From NCBI RefSeq assembly GCF_009901955.1, contig NZ_WUTS01000001.1, forward strand, positions 2,712,585-2,766,073: a stretch of 53,489 nt of DNA. The letters are read 5' to 3'. How positions within the stretch are numbered: the stretch's first letter is position 1; each line of letters opens with the position of its first letter. The notes below the pieces were generated by a model that was not told the DNA's origin, made no database searches, and was given only the letters and a program-made list of their open reading frames with translations. The translations under genes and the position numbers were made by a program. This document shows positions 7,590-17,664 of this stretch, one piece after another. This DNA comes from Halomonas icarae (GTDB lineage: Bacteria > Pseudomonadota > Gammaproteobacteria > Pseudomonadales > Halomonadaceae).

Positions 7590-10034
7590 CTAGAAGGCGG
7601 TGCTGCGGTAGCCGGGAATGGCCTCCTCGAAGTAGCTGTCGGCCTCGCGGCCCACGCCGCCGAGCCCCTTGAACACGAAGCGCAGGAAGACCCCGCGATC
7701 GGTGAAGTCATCGGTCACGGCGCCGGTGTCGTTGTCATCGATCCACTCGCGCCACACCAGCTGCACGCCGTAGCAGCAGTCGTTCCACTGCACCCCGGCC
7801 AGCTGCTCCAGGGAACGGTCGTTGGTATTGTCGTAGAGCAGGCGGCCGATCAGGTCGAGGCGCCGGCCGGCCTGCCACGCAAACGAGACGTCATACTCCT
7901 CGCGATCGTAGGCGCGGAAGTCATCGTCGGTCCGATCCAGCGAGGGATCGAAGCCTTCGAGCTCCCAGTGATAGCCGAGGTTCAATGCATGCCCCTGGGG
8001 CGAGCGATACTGCAGGTCGACACCGGTACGCTCGGTGCGCTCCAGGTTGTCGTCATAGAGCCACTGCCAGCGGGTACGCCAGCGCTCGGTGATCTGCCAG
8101 TCGGCATTCGCCACCAGCGGCGAGCGATCTCGGGTGGCGCGATAGCGATCGGCATCATTGGTCGGCAGCTCGTCGGGGTTGCCCGCCATGTCGATCGTGC
8201 GATCCTCGAAATAGAGCGCCTGTCCCAGCCCCAGGGAGAGGCGCTGGCGGCCGCTGCCGTCCTCCAGCAGGCGCGACGCCACGCCCAGGGAGAGACGATT
8301 GAGGTCACCGACCCGATCGCTGCCCGAGAAGCGGTGGGGCGACCACAGCTGCCCCCAGGAGAAGGCGCGCTCGCTGGTGTCGAAGTCGGGGAAGTCGCGC
8401 TGGTCCCGTTCCGGCACATAGGCGTAGTTGGCCCTCGGCTCCAGCGTCTGGCGATAGCCACGGCCGCCCAGGTCGAGCTCACGCTCGAAGACCAGGCCGG
8501 CATCCACGGAGGTGACCGGCACGCTGCGGGTCAGGCTGGTATCACGATCGCCGACGTCACGATCACCGTAGTCCAGCTCATAGGCGGTACCCAGCCACTC
8601 GAGTCGCGGCTCCAGGTGGCCCCAGCTCGCGTCGAAGCGCCAGCCCAGGGCCGGCGACAGATGCAGCCGGGAGCCGGTGGCTGCCTCACGATCAAAATGC
8701 TCATTATTCGGCAACGCTGTCTCGTCGATGTCGCGCCAGAAGTAGCTGTAGTTGCTTCGCCACTGCTGATAGAAGCCGCTCTCCTGACGCCAGCGGGCAG
8801 AGGCGCTGAGGCTGGGCAGGCGATAGAAGGGCTTGTCCTGCTCCAGCAGCGGGTCATCGAGCTTCTGGAACCCCTGGGCGCGAGCATCGAGGCGCCAGGT
8901 GTCGCCGCGGTAATCGATCTGGGCCAGCCGTGGCATCGCCGAGGTGTTCTGCTCGGCGAAGTCACTGCCGAAATCATCGAAGTAGCGACCATCGCTGGCC
9001 GCACCGTAGCGCAGCCGATAGTGGGTGCGGGGGTCCAGGGTGCCGGCATGGCGATAGTCGAGGTACCAGCGCTCCTCGCCCTCGAAGCGGCGCGGTGGAT
9101 CATTGGGGTTGTCGCTGCTGCCGGCATCATCGCTGCCCAGCCAGGCGCCCTCGACCTGACCGGCCGCGGAAGGGAACAGGTAGCGGTACTGGCCACCCAG
9201 CAGCAGCCCGCTATCGCTGATCCAGCGCGGCGTGATGGTGGCGTCCTGGTCCGGGGCGATATTCCAGTAGAAGGGCTGGGCATAGTCCAGCGAGTCGCTG
9301 GAGAAGCCCACCGTGGGCCACAGGAAACCGGTATGCCGGCGATCATCGATGGGAAAGCGTACCCAGGGCCAGTAGAAGACCGGAACATCCTTCACCTCCA
9401 GCCGGGCATGGCGGGCGGTACCGAATCCGCTCTCCCGGTCGAGCACGACATCACCGCCCACCAGGCGCCATAGATTGTCGCCCGGGTCGCAGGTGGTGAA
9501 GCTCGCCGAGGAGAGCCGGTAGCGGCCATCCTCGAGGCGAGCCAGGCGCTCGGCATCCCCACGCAGGCGCTGGTCGTGAACCACATAGTGGGCCTCGTCG
9601 ATGCTCGCCGCATCGTTGACCAGCGAGAGCTCGGCGGCACTGCCCCGCACCAGCAGCCCCTGGTCGCGCAATGCCATGGGGCCCTCGGCGTAGGCACGCT
9701 CCCGACTGGGGGGCACGCGCACCTCCGGGGTCTCGAGCTGGGCGGTGTCGCGGCGCAGCACAACCTCGCCCCGCAGCAGGGTCTCACCATCCTCGCCGTA
9801 GTGGGCGCTGGACGACTCGCTGGCCACTTTGCCGGGCTCCGGCGGCGGCAGGCGATAGCCGGGCATCACATACCGCCCGCGACATCGGGCATCCGCGGGG
9901 CGCTCGTCGCCCCAGGCTTGAAAGTCCAGCTGTTCGGCAGGCAGCGACTCCGGGGGAGCCGCCTGCAGCGGACCTCCGGCAAACGCCGCGGTCACCAGGC
10001 CCGCGAGGGCTGTCCATGAGAGTCGCTTGCCCAT
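7590..10034 (-). CDS. lptD: LPS-assembly outer-membrane protein LptD
   Basis: Outer-membrane barrel that, plugged by LptE, inserts lipopolysaccharide into the outer leaflet. The order is: signal peptide (about residues 1-25), a Cys51-containing N-terminal segment, a periplasmic jellyroll (ETLLRGEVVLRRD, ALRDQGLLVRGSAAELS), a second cysteine in FTTCDPGD, then a long beta-barrel (YYWPWVRFPI-like and many aromatic-capped strands). The NDCCYGVQLVWREW region near the C terminus provides the cysteine pair for the cross-domain disulfides. At 814 residues it is in the usual range. It heads the operon with surA, its chaperone, 45 bp downstream, and is divergent from amgK-murU. Confidence 0.95.
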   Translation of the reverse strand: MGKRLSWTALAGLVTAAFAGGPLQAAPPESLPAEQLDFQAWGDERPADARCRGRYVMPGYRLPPPEPGKVASESSSAHYGEDGETLLRGEVVLRRDTAQLETPEVRVPPSRERAYAEGPMALRDQGLLVRGSAAELSLVNDAASIDEAHYVVHDQRLRGDAERLARLEDGRYRLSSASFTTCDPGDNLWRLVGGDVVLDRESGFGTARHARLEVKDVPVFYWPWVRFPIDDRRHTGFLWPTVGFSSDSLDYAQPFYWNIAPDQDATITPRWISDSGLLLGGQYRYLFPSAAGQVEGAWLGSDDAGSSDNPNDPPRRFEGEERWYLDYRHAGTLDPRTHYRLRYGAASDGRYFDDFGSDFAEQNTSAMPRLAQIDYRGDTWRLDARAQGFQKLDDPLLEQDKPFYRLPSLSASARWRQESGFYQQWRSNYSYFWRDIDETALPNNEHFDREAATGSRLHLSPALGWRFDASWGHLEPRLEWLGTAYELDYGDRDVGDRDTSLTRSVPVTSVDAGLVFERELDLGGRGYRQTLEPRANYAYVPERDQRDFPDFDTSERAFSWGQLWSPHRFSGSDRVGDLNRLSLGVASRLLEDGSGRQRLSLGLGQALYFEDRTIDMAGNPDELPTNDADRYRATRDRSPLVANADWQITERWRTRWQWLYDDNLERTERTGVDLQYRSPQGHALNLGYHWELEGFDPSLDRTDDDFRAYDREEYDVSFAWQAGRRLDLIGRLLYDNTNDRSLEQLAGVQWNDCCYGVQLVWREWIDDNDTGAVTDDFTDRGVFLRFVFKGLGGVGREADSYFEEAIPGYRSTAF

Positions 10035-10066
10035 GTTGGTCGATGTCCTTGGCGGGGTGAAACGCT

Positions 10067-10072
10067 ATTATA
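10067..10072 (-). promoter_or_regulatory. lptD: Candidate -10 box for the lptD operon
   Basis: On the minus strand a perfect TATAAT lies 32 bp upstream of the lptD ATG. No good -35 hexamer is seen 16-18 bp further upstream, so it may need an activator or another feature. The divergent amgK start is about 100 bp away. Confidence 0.4.
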
Positions 10073-10174
10073 CAGGCCGCCGTCGGCCTGTCCTGCCGGC
10101 GGTGACGACGCAGCGCCCAGCATGCGGTGCCTGCCCACGACCGTCAACCGGACATACCGACTGGAGCCTCATCA

Positions 10175-11874
<1,700 letters not shown>

Positions 11875-11880
11875 GCGAGA

Positions 11881-11981
11881 GGCGCCGGGGGCTGGCCTAA
11901 GAGGGGGTCCGAGGACCATGGAAGGCCGAGGTAGCGTACAGGGACGTATTCACAGCACCCCCCTCGCAGGCTAGCCGCCGG
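11881..11981. repeat. About 100-bp palindromic REP-like element downstream of murU
   Basis: The left edge GCCGGGGGCTGGCCT-AAGAGGGGG is matched, in inverted orientation, by CCCCCCTCGCAGGCTAGCCGCCGG at the right edge, with few mismatches. The centre carries GTCCGAGGACCATGG and GTACAGGGACGTATTC. The element begins 7 bp after the murU stop and could fold into a long hairpin, acting as a terminator or mRNA stabiliser. From memory it resembles elements scattered through Halomonas genomes. The remaining 170 bp up to the next gene show nothing further that I recognise. Confidence 0.7.
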
Positions 11982-12154
11982 AACAGCCTCGAGCGGATAG
12001 CTTCGCATGGGTGAAGCTGAGCCCACTCGATACAGCTGGTATGCTGATCATCCTTTCCACCGCAGCTACAACAAGCCCAAAGCCAGGGGCGCCGGGGCGA
12101 CTCCTCGGAACAGCCACGATTAGGCTGCAAGAGACACACAAGGAAACTCGAGAC

Positions 12155-12601
12155 ATGAAAGCCACAGTGAAATGGACCGACGGTCGTCAGTTCGTCGCCG
12201 AATCGGGAAGCGGCCATAGTGTGGTCATCGACGGGCCGCCCGACCATGGTGGCCGCAACACCGGCCCACGCCCCATGGAGATGCTGCTGATGGGCATGGG
12301 CGCCTGCGCCTCCTTCGATGTACTCAATATCCTCGAGAAGGCCCGCGCCGATGTCAGTGACTGCGTGGCCAGCATCGAGGCCGAGCGCGCCGACGTCACG
12401 CCCAGCGTGTTCACGTCGATTCACGTCCACTTTACCGTGTCCGGCAAGGGGCTCAAGGAGAAGCAGGTGGCGCGAGCCGTGGAGCTCTCCGCCGAGAAGT
12501 ACTGCAGCGCCTCGATCATGCTGGCCAGGGGCGGGGTCGAGATGTCCCACTCCTATAGCATCATCGAAGACGGCGTAATCGAAGGTGATCTAGAAGGCTG
12601 A
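12155..12601 (+). CDS. OsmC family protein (YhfA-like)
   Basis: A 148-residue OsmC/Ohr-superfamily protein. Members are typically cytoplasmic dimers, some of which reduce organic hydroperoxides through two cysteines. The two expected positions are present: Cys51 in GMGACASFDVLNIL and Cys117 in AEKYCSASIML. The layout resembles the E. coli YhfA subgroup rather than true OsmC or Ohr, so the substrate is unknown. AAGGAAA precedes the ATG by 8 bp. It is convergent with hinT, with 65 bp between. Confidence 0.85.
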   Translation: MKATVKWTDGRQFVAESGSGHSVVIDGPPDHGGRNTGPRPMEMLLMGMGACASFDVLNILEKARADVSDCVASIEAERADVTPSVFTSIHVHFTVSGKGLKEKQVARAVELSAEKYCSASIMLARGGVEMSHSYSIIEDGVIEGDLEG

Positions 12602-12666
12602 GATATCCGGAATGCACCTGATGCGCCGAACACCGTAGATCGCGCGGTTGCCCGCAGGAACGCCGA

Positions 12667-13008
12667 CTACCCAGCCGGCCAGGTAAAGCGTCGGCCGCCC
12701 ATCAGGTGCATGTGAATATGATAGACCGTCTGGCCGCCCTGGTCATTGCAGTTCATCACCACTCGATAGCCCTCCTCGGCGAAGCCACGCGCCTGGGCCA
12801 GACGGGCGGCGGTGAACTGCAGGCGCCCTACCAACGCCAGATCGCCCTCCTCGATATCGTTGAGGGTCGCGATATGCTTCCTGGGGATGACCAGCAGATG
12901 GGTCGGTGCCTGGGGGTTGATATCCTCGAAGGCCACGACCTTATCATCCTCGAAGACGATCTCGGCGGGAATCTCGCGATTGATGATCTTGCAGAACAGA
13001 CACGCCAT
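12667..13008 (-). CDS. hinT: Histidine-triad nucleotide-binding protein HinT
   Basis: Purine nucleoside phosphoramidase of the HIT superfamily that hydrolyses AMP-N-epsilon-lysine-type adducts. It has 113 residues with CLFCKIINREIPAEIVFED at the N terminus and the triad His97-x-His99-x-His101 in YHIHMHLMGGR at the C terminus. It lies 34 bp downstream of the PrkB-like kinase, possibly in the same transcript. Confidence 0.95.
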   Translation of the reverse strand: MACLFCKIINREIPAEIVFEDDKVVAFEDINPQAPTHLLVIPRKHIATLNDIEEGDLALVGRLQFTAARLAQARGFAEEGYRVVMNCNDQGGQTVYHIHMHLMGGRRFTWPAG

Positions 13009-13042
13009 CTTGCAGGCCTCCTCCTCGACAGGGTGTGCGACC

Positions 13043-13912
13043 TCAGCGCGACCGGCGCTGGGCCAGCAGGTGACGCACCAGCGGCCCCAGGATCAGCTCC
13101 ATGGCCAGGGAGACTCGTGCACCGGGCACCACCAGGGTATGCGGGCGGCTCATGAAGGCATCCGGGATCATCGCCAGCAGATAGGGAAAGTCCACCGTGG
13201 AGGGTTCCCGGAAACGAATCACCGCGAAGGACTCGGCATCCGAGGGAATATCCTGCACCTCGAAGGGGTTGGAGGTATCCACCGTCGGCACCCGCTGGAA
13301 GTTGATATGGGTACGCGAGAACTGCGGCTGAATGTAGCGCACATAGTCGTCCATGCGCCCCAGGATGGTGTCGATCACCGCCTCCTGTGAGTAACCGCGC
13401 AGCTTGGTATCACGGTCGATCTTCTGGATCCACTCCAGGTTCATGGTCGGCGCCACGCCCACCAGCAGGTCGACGTGGCGAGCGATATCGTGCTCGGGCG
13501 TGACCAGGCCGCCATGCAGCCCCTCGTAGAACAGCAGATCGGTACCATAGGGCAAGGGCTGCCACTCGGTGAAGGTGCCGATCTGGTGCCCCGCCTCGAT
13601 CATCTGCTTGTCTTCGGCATGGATGTACTGACGATAGATACCGCTCCCGCTGTCGCCATACTCCTGGAACAGCGTCTCGAGCTCCTCGAGCAGATTGGCT
13701 TCCACCGCGAAGTGGGACAACTCCCCCTTGTCGGGTGCCTCGCGGAAGGTTCGCGCCAGCTCTTCACGGGTATAGCGGTGAAAGGCATCGCCATCGACGA
13801 AGGCGGCATGCACATCCTCTCGGGCGAACATGCGCTCGAAGGTGCGCCTGACGGTGGTGGTGCCGGCCCCCGAGGAGCCGGTCACGGCGATGATCGGGTA
13901 TTCACGGGACAT
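13043..13912 (-). CDS. prkB: PrkB-like phosphoribulokinase family protein
   Basis: At 289 residues it is exactly the length of E. coli PrkB (YhfF/PrkB family). The P-loop GSSGAGTTT is at residues 12-20, and FYEGLHGGLVTPEHDIARHVDL and HINFQRVPTVDTSNPF follow, as in phosphoribulokinase. No Rubisco or other Calvin-cycle gene is nearby, so carbon fixation is unlikely and the physiological substrate is unknown. The ATG overlaps the stop of the upstream thioesterase (TGATG), so the two are translationally coupled. Confidence 0.85.
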   Translation of the reverse strand: MSREYPIIAVTGSSGAGTTTVRRTFERMFAREDVHAAFVDGDAFHRYTREELARTFREAPDKGELSHFAVEANLLEELETLFQEYGDSGSGIYRQYIHAEDKQMIEAGHQIGTFTEWQPLPYGTDLLFYEGLHGGLVTPEHDIARHVDLLVGVAPTMNLEWIQKIDRDTKLRGYSQEAVIDTILGRMDDYVRYIQPQFSRTHINFQRVPTVDTSNPFEVQDIPSDAESFAVIRFREPSTVDFPYLLAMIPDAFMSRPHTLVVPGARVSLAMELILGPLVRHLLAQRRSR

Positions 13913-14352
13913 CAGGACCCTCCTGTCCCGGCGAAAGCCGCCTTCACCGCCTCGGGCACCGACACCGGGCGGCCGGTCTCGGGCTCCACCAGCAGCAGGT
14001 TGAGGCGCGCCGTGGCCACCGGCCGGCCCCCCTCGGCATGACACACCCGCTGAAAGACGGTGAGCGCCTTGCCGCGCGGGGTGGGGATCGCCGTCTCCAC
14101 CACCAGGGCGTCGGGCCAGCGCGCCTCGGACTGGTACTGCACTGCGAGGTCGGCCACCACGCTTGGGTAGCCGCCCAGATCCCACTCGGTCAGCCCCCGT
14201 GAGGCCAGCGCCTGGATGCGTGCCTCGTGGAGCAGCGACACCAGGGCATCATGCCCCAGGTGGCGGCCATAGTTCATGTCGGTCACTCGCACCGTCAGCG
14301 GCTGACGATGGATGATGGCGGCCTCGGGAAACTCAAGCCTGACGCGCTCCAT
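13912..14352 (-). CDS. Hotdog-fold acyl-CoA thioesterase (4HBT/YbgC-like)
   Basis: A 146-residue single hotdog domain. RVTDMNYGRHLGHDALVSLLHEARIQ is the family pattern, with a D-x-N-x-GH-type active-site region and a catalytic acidic residue in the following helix. VVADLAVQYQSEARWPDALVVET and ALTVFQRVCH complete the sheet. It should hydrolyse acyl- or aryl-CoA; the substrate cannot be inferred from sequence. Coupled to the downstream PrkB-like gene by a TGATG overlap, an arrangement with no obvious shared pathway. Confidence 0.8.
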   Translation of the reverse strand: MERVRLEFPEAAIIHRQPLTVRVTDMNYGRHLGHDALVSLLHEARIQALASRGLTEWDLGGYPSVVADLAVQYQSEARWPDALVVETAIPTPRGKALTVFQRVCHAEGGRPVATARLNLLLVEPETGRPVSVPEAVKAAFAGTGGS

Positions 14353-14397
14353 GCTCGCCTCCTCACTGTTGATCTTGTTATGAAACGGCCAGACGAC

Positions 14398-15690
14398 TCA
14401 GCGCTCGCCACGCTCCCGGGCAATGGCCCGATGGGCGATATCACGGCGACAGAAGGCCCCCTCCCAGCGGATGGCATCGACCCCCTGATAGGCATTCTCG
14501 GCGGCGGCCGCAACGCCCTCGCCCAGGGCGGTGACACAGAGCACCCGCCCGCCGGAGGTCACCGTATGGCCATCCCGTTCGGCGGTGCCGGCATGAAACA
14601 CCTTGCAGCCGGCGGCCTCGGCGGCCTCGAGCCCCTCGATGACATCACCCTTGCGATAGCTGCCCGGATAGCCGCCGGCGGCGAGCACCACGCCTACCGA
14701 GGCACGCTCGTCCCACTCGCAGGCCATGCCGGATAGCTCGCCCCGCGCACCCGCCAGGCAGAGCTCGGCGAGATCGGAGCGCAGACGCAGCATGATCGGC
14801 TGGGTTTCGGGATCGCCGAAGCGGCAGTTGTACTCGATCACCTTGGGGTTGCCCGCGGCATCGATCATCAGGCCGGCGTAGAGGAAGCCGGTGTAGGAGT
14901 GACCCTCTTCGGCCATGCCACGCACCGTCGGTAGCACCACCCGCTCCATGATCCGGTCATGCACCTCGGCGGTGACCACCGGAGCCGGCGAATAGGCCCC
15001 CATGCCGCCGGTGTTGGGCCCGCTATCGCCTTCGCCGACCCGCTTGTGGTCCTGGCTGGTGGCCATGGGCAGTACGGTTTCGCCATCGACCATGACGATA
15101 AAGCTGGCCTCTTCGCCGTCGAGGAACTCCTCGATCACCACACGGGCGCCGGCATCACCGAAGGCATTGTCCTCGAGCATGTCACGCACCGCCGCCTCGG
15201 CCTCCTCGAGGCTCATGGCGACGATGACGCCCTTGCCCGCGGCCAGCCCGTCGGCCTTGATCACGATGGGGGCGCCCTGTTCACGCAGATAGTTCAGCGC
15301 CGGCGCCACCGCGGTGAAGGTGCGGTACTCGGCGGTGGGAATGGCGTGGCGCGCCAGGAAGTCCTTGGTGAAGGCCTTGGAGCCCTCGAGCTGGGCGGCA
15401 CCGGCGGTGGGGCCGAAGATCGCCAGGCCCGCCTCGCGGAAGCGGTCCACCACGCCGGCCACCAGCGGCGCCTCGGGTCCAACGATGGTCAGATCAATGC
15501 CGGCATCCCGGGCGAAGAGCAGCAGTCCCTCCAGGTCATCCGCAGCGATGGCCACATTGGTCAGCCCCGGCTCCCGGGCGCTGCCGGCATTGCCCGGTGC
15601 CACATAGGTCATTGTCACCTTGGGTGACTGAGCGACCTTCCAGGCCAGGGCGTGTTCGCGGCCACCGCCGCCGATGATCAGCACCTTCAT
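14398..15690 (-). CDS. purD: Phosphoribosylamine-glycine ligase
   Basis: GAR synthetase, the second step of de novo purine synthesis, an ATP-grasp enzyme. [18 protein letters not shown] opens the protein, followed by [26 protein letters not shown], and [16 protein letters not shown]. With 430 residues it matches E. coli PurD (429). I used the second ATG, which starts at the conserved MKVLIIG; a frame-open ATG five codons upstream contributes AAGGTGG as its likely ribosome site. purH, often adjacent, is not in this window. Confidence 0.96.
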   Translation of the reverse strand: MKVLIIGGGGREHALAWKVAQSPKVTMTYVAPGNAGSAREPGLTNVAIAADDLEGLLLFARDAGIDLTIVGPEAPLVAGVVDRFREAGLAIFGPTAGAAQLEGSKAFTKDFLARHAIPTAEYRTFTAVAPALNYLREQGAPIVIKADGLAAGKGVIVAMSLEEAEAAVRDMLEDNAFGDAGARVVIEEFLDGEEASFIVMVDGETVLPMATSQDHKRVGEGDSGPNTGGMGAYSPAPVVTAEVHDRIMERVVLPTVRGMAEEGHSYTGFLYAGLMIDAAGNPKVIEYNCRFGDPETQPIMLRLRSDLAELCLAGARGELSGMACEWDERASVGVVLAAGGYPGSYRKGDVIEGLEAAEAAGCKVFHAGTAERDGHTVTSGGRVLCVTALGEGVAAAAENAYQGVDAIRWEGAFCRRDIAHRAIARERGER

Positions 15691-15785
15691 CCTATCCACC
15701 TTCATGCTGCTGGCCGACTATGCGGCATGGGAAATCGAGGCGGCATTATGTCAGAAAGTCGAGAAGTCTGCGTGGCGATACGCGG

Positions 15786-16256
15786 CTAGGATTCGTTATC
15801 GTCGCCCTTGCCACCCTTGTTACCGTTGCCCGTGGCCTGACCGATGGTCTTCTGCCAGAAGCGCATGTTCTCCTCGGCCATGTCACGCATCAGGTCCATG
15901 GGCGAGTGACGCATGGCTTGCTGCCACTGATCCTGCATGCGCTGCTGCTGCTCCAGCATCAACTTGGTACCCTGTTCCAGATAGCGTGACAGCGGCAGCG
16001 GCTGGGCCATGTCGTAGACACGAATGAACTGAGCCAGCAGGTCATTGGAGAACACCTGGGCATCGCCATCGGCCTGTTCCTGCTCGATGATGATCGAGAG
16101 CAGGATGGTCCGAGTCAGGTCCTCACCGCTCTTGGCGTCCTCGACGCGGAACGGCACCTCATCGAGGATCAGCCCTCGCAGATCCTCGAGGGTCACATAG
16201 CGGCTCTGTTCGGTATCATAGAGCCTGCGGTTGGCATACTTGCGAATCACGCGCAC
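15786..16256 (-). CDS. phaR: Polyhydroxyalkanoate synthesis regulator PhaR
   Basis: DNA- and PHB-binding repressor that controls phasin and PHA genes. The N-terminal DNA-binding domain is unmistakable (RVIRKYANRRLYDTEQSRYV), followed by the accumulation-regulator region (VFSNDLLAQFIRVYD) and a C-terminal helical, glutamine-rich tail ending in a GNGNKGGKGDDNES linker. A GTG start preceded by AGGAG at 7 bp gives 156 residues; a longer reading from an upstream ATG would place that ribosome site inside the gene. No other PHA genes are in the window, but its presence implies PHB storage. Divergent from rsmE. Confidence 0.88.
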   Translation of the reverse strand: MRVIRKYANRRLYDTEQSRYVTLEDLRGLILDEVPFRVEDAKSGEDLTRTILLSIIIEQEQADGDAQVFSNDLLAQFIRVYDMAQPLPLSRYLEQGTKLMLEQQQRMQDQWQQAMRHSPMDLMRDMAEENMRFWQKTIGQATGNGNKGGKGDDNES

Positions 16257-16358
16257 GGCGCTACTCCTCATTCGGCATGGGTGGGGCGACTGCCCCTGCA
16301 GGACCATTGTGCACCGCGACACCCACCATGCAAGACAAAGACGCCAACGCGAGGCCCC

Positions 16359-17072
16359 ATGAACCTGATCCTGCTGACCCACGACGATATCGAGAACGAC
16401 CGCCTGGCTCGGGTGAGGGACCCGCGACGGCTGCGTCACCTGCGCGAGGTGCATCGCGCCACACCGGGGGATCGCCTCACCCTCGGCGTGGTTGGTGGTC
16501 ATATCGGCCAGGGCGAACTGCTCACCCTCTGCGACCAGGAGGCGACCTTTGCCCTGTCGCCTCTCGATCAGGCGCCACCACCACCGCTTCCGGTCCACCT
16601 GGTGCTGGCACTGCCACGCCCTCGCATGCTGGCGCGCACCCTGGAGCATGTCACCGCACTCGGGGTCAAGCAGATCACCCTGCTGCACACCCGCCGCGTG
16701 GAGAAGAGCTACTGGATGTCGCCCGAACTCACCCCGGAGAAGATTCACCATCATCTGGTGCTGGGCCTGGAACAGGCCCGGGACACCCTGCTGCCCGAGG
16801 TCACCCTGGAGAGGGGCTTTCGCCCTTTCGTGGAGGGTCGCCTGCCCGCCCTTCTGGAGGGCCGACGCGGCCTGCTGGCCCACCCCGGCATGCCCAGTGC
16901 CTGCCCGCGGGGGGTCGAGGCTCCCACCCTGCTGCTGGTGGGCCCGGAGGGCGGCTTCATCCCCTGGGAGGTGGAAAGGCTGCTCGAGGCGGGCTGCGAG
17001 GGCATCCATCTGGGGCAGCGTATCCTGCGCGTGGAGACCGCGGTAACGGCCTTGTTGGCACGCCTCTTCTAG
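16359..17072 (+). CDS. rsmE: 16S rRNA (uracil1498-N3)-methyltransferase
   Basis: SPOUT-class methyltransferase that forms m3U1498 in the 30S decoding region. The N-terminal PUA-like part contains RRLRHLREVHRATPGD; the SPOUT knot carries LLVGPEGGF and LGQRILRVETAVTALL. At 237 residues it fits the family (E. coli 243). GAGG lies 4 bp before the ATG. It ends 13 bp from the convergent retropepsin-like gene. Confidence 0.94.
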   Translation: MNLILLTHDDIENDRLARVRDPRRLRHLREVHRATPGDRLTLGVVGGHIGQGELLTLCDQEATFALSPLDQAPPPPLPVHLVLALPRPRMLARTLEHVTALGVKQITLLHTRRVEKSYWMSPELTPEKIHHHLVLGLEQARDTLLPEVTLERGFRPFVEGRLPALLEGRRGLLAHPGMPSACPRGVEAPTLLLVGPEGGFIPWEVERLLEAGCEGIHLGQRILRVETAVTALLARLF

Positions 17073-17085
17073 TCAGTCGCCGCCT

Positions 17086-17628
17086 CTAGTCGTCATTCTC
17101 TTCCGGGTCATGCGCCACGACCCGGGAGTCATGGTCACAGCGCGGCTCGGTAACAAAGGTATCGCGCACGTCGAGCAGGCCCAGGTGGCTGATGGTGCGC
17201 CGCCCCAGCAGCAGCGGATAGTGCATTTCACCGCGATCGCGCAGGCCAAACTGCTCCTCATAGATCGTATCGTCCAGACAGACCTTCATCAGCACCACCG
17301 GGCGCTCGTCACGCCCCCCGGCGCCGCGCACCTTGAGGTCACGGTAGAGGGGTAGCTCCAGGCGCTCGCTGAACAGCTCACCACTCTCCTCATCCTCCAG
17401 CTTGAGGCGAAAGCGCACCCACGGCTCACCATCCTTGTCGAAGTTCTCTATCTCGCGAGCATCCAGCGATGAGGTCAGGGCGCCGCTGTCGAGCTTGGCC
17501 TTTACCTCCACTCCCCACGGCTCGACGGTGGCCTTCTCGACCCAGCCGAACACCTTGTCGTCGGCCTGAACCGAAGTGACCAGCAGGGCCGCCCCCAGGG
17601 CAGCCGTCAGCATTGGCTTGATGCGCAT
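17086..17628 (-). CDS. Secreted retropepsin-like aspartic protease family protein (RimK-associated zinc-protease type)
   Basis: A signal peptide (about residues 1-22, ending VQA-DD) precedes a domain of the family once called ATP-dependent zinc protease and now considered retropepsin-like. The motif KLDSGALTSSLDA places the catalytic Asp47 in a D-S-G triad. LELPLYRDLKVRG and YPLLLGRRTISHLGLLDV are also conserved. 180 residues, predicted periplasmic. The substrate is unknown; its position downstream of a lytic transglycosylase gene is suggestive but unproven. Confidence 0.8.
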   Translation of the reverse strand: MRIKPMLTAALGAALLVTSVQADDKVFGWVEKATVEPWGVEVKAKLDSGALTSSLDAREIENFDKDGEPWVRFRLKLEDEESGELFSERLELPLYRDLKVRGAGGRDERPVVLMKVCLDDTIYEEQFGLRDRGEMHYPLLLGRRTISHLGLLDVRDTFVTEPRCDHDSRVVAHDPEENDD

Positions 17629-17664
17629 CCTATTTCTCCTCTGGTGAGTAGGGGCATGGCCGAG

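Noticed and set aside
7548..9473. A 641-codon plus-strand frame opposite lptD
   Set aside because: Composition is typical of an antisense reading of a high-GC barrel gene, with no signal peptide or motif, and lptD is certain.
12155..12601. Ohr organic hydroperoxide resistance protein
   Set aside because: Although two cysteines are present, their sequence context matches the YhfA-like group rather than Ohr.
13043..13912. Calvin-cycle phosphoribulokinase
   Set aside because: No Rubisco or other cycle genes, and the length and sequence fit the PrkB group of heterotrophs.
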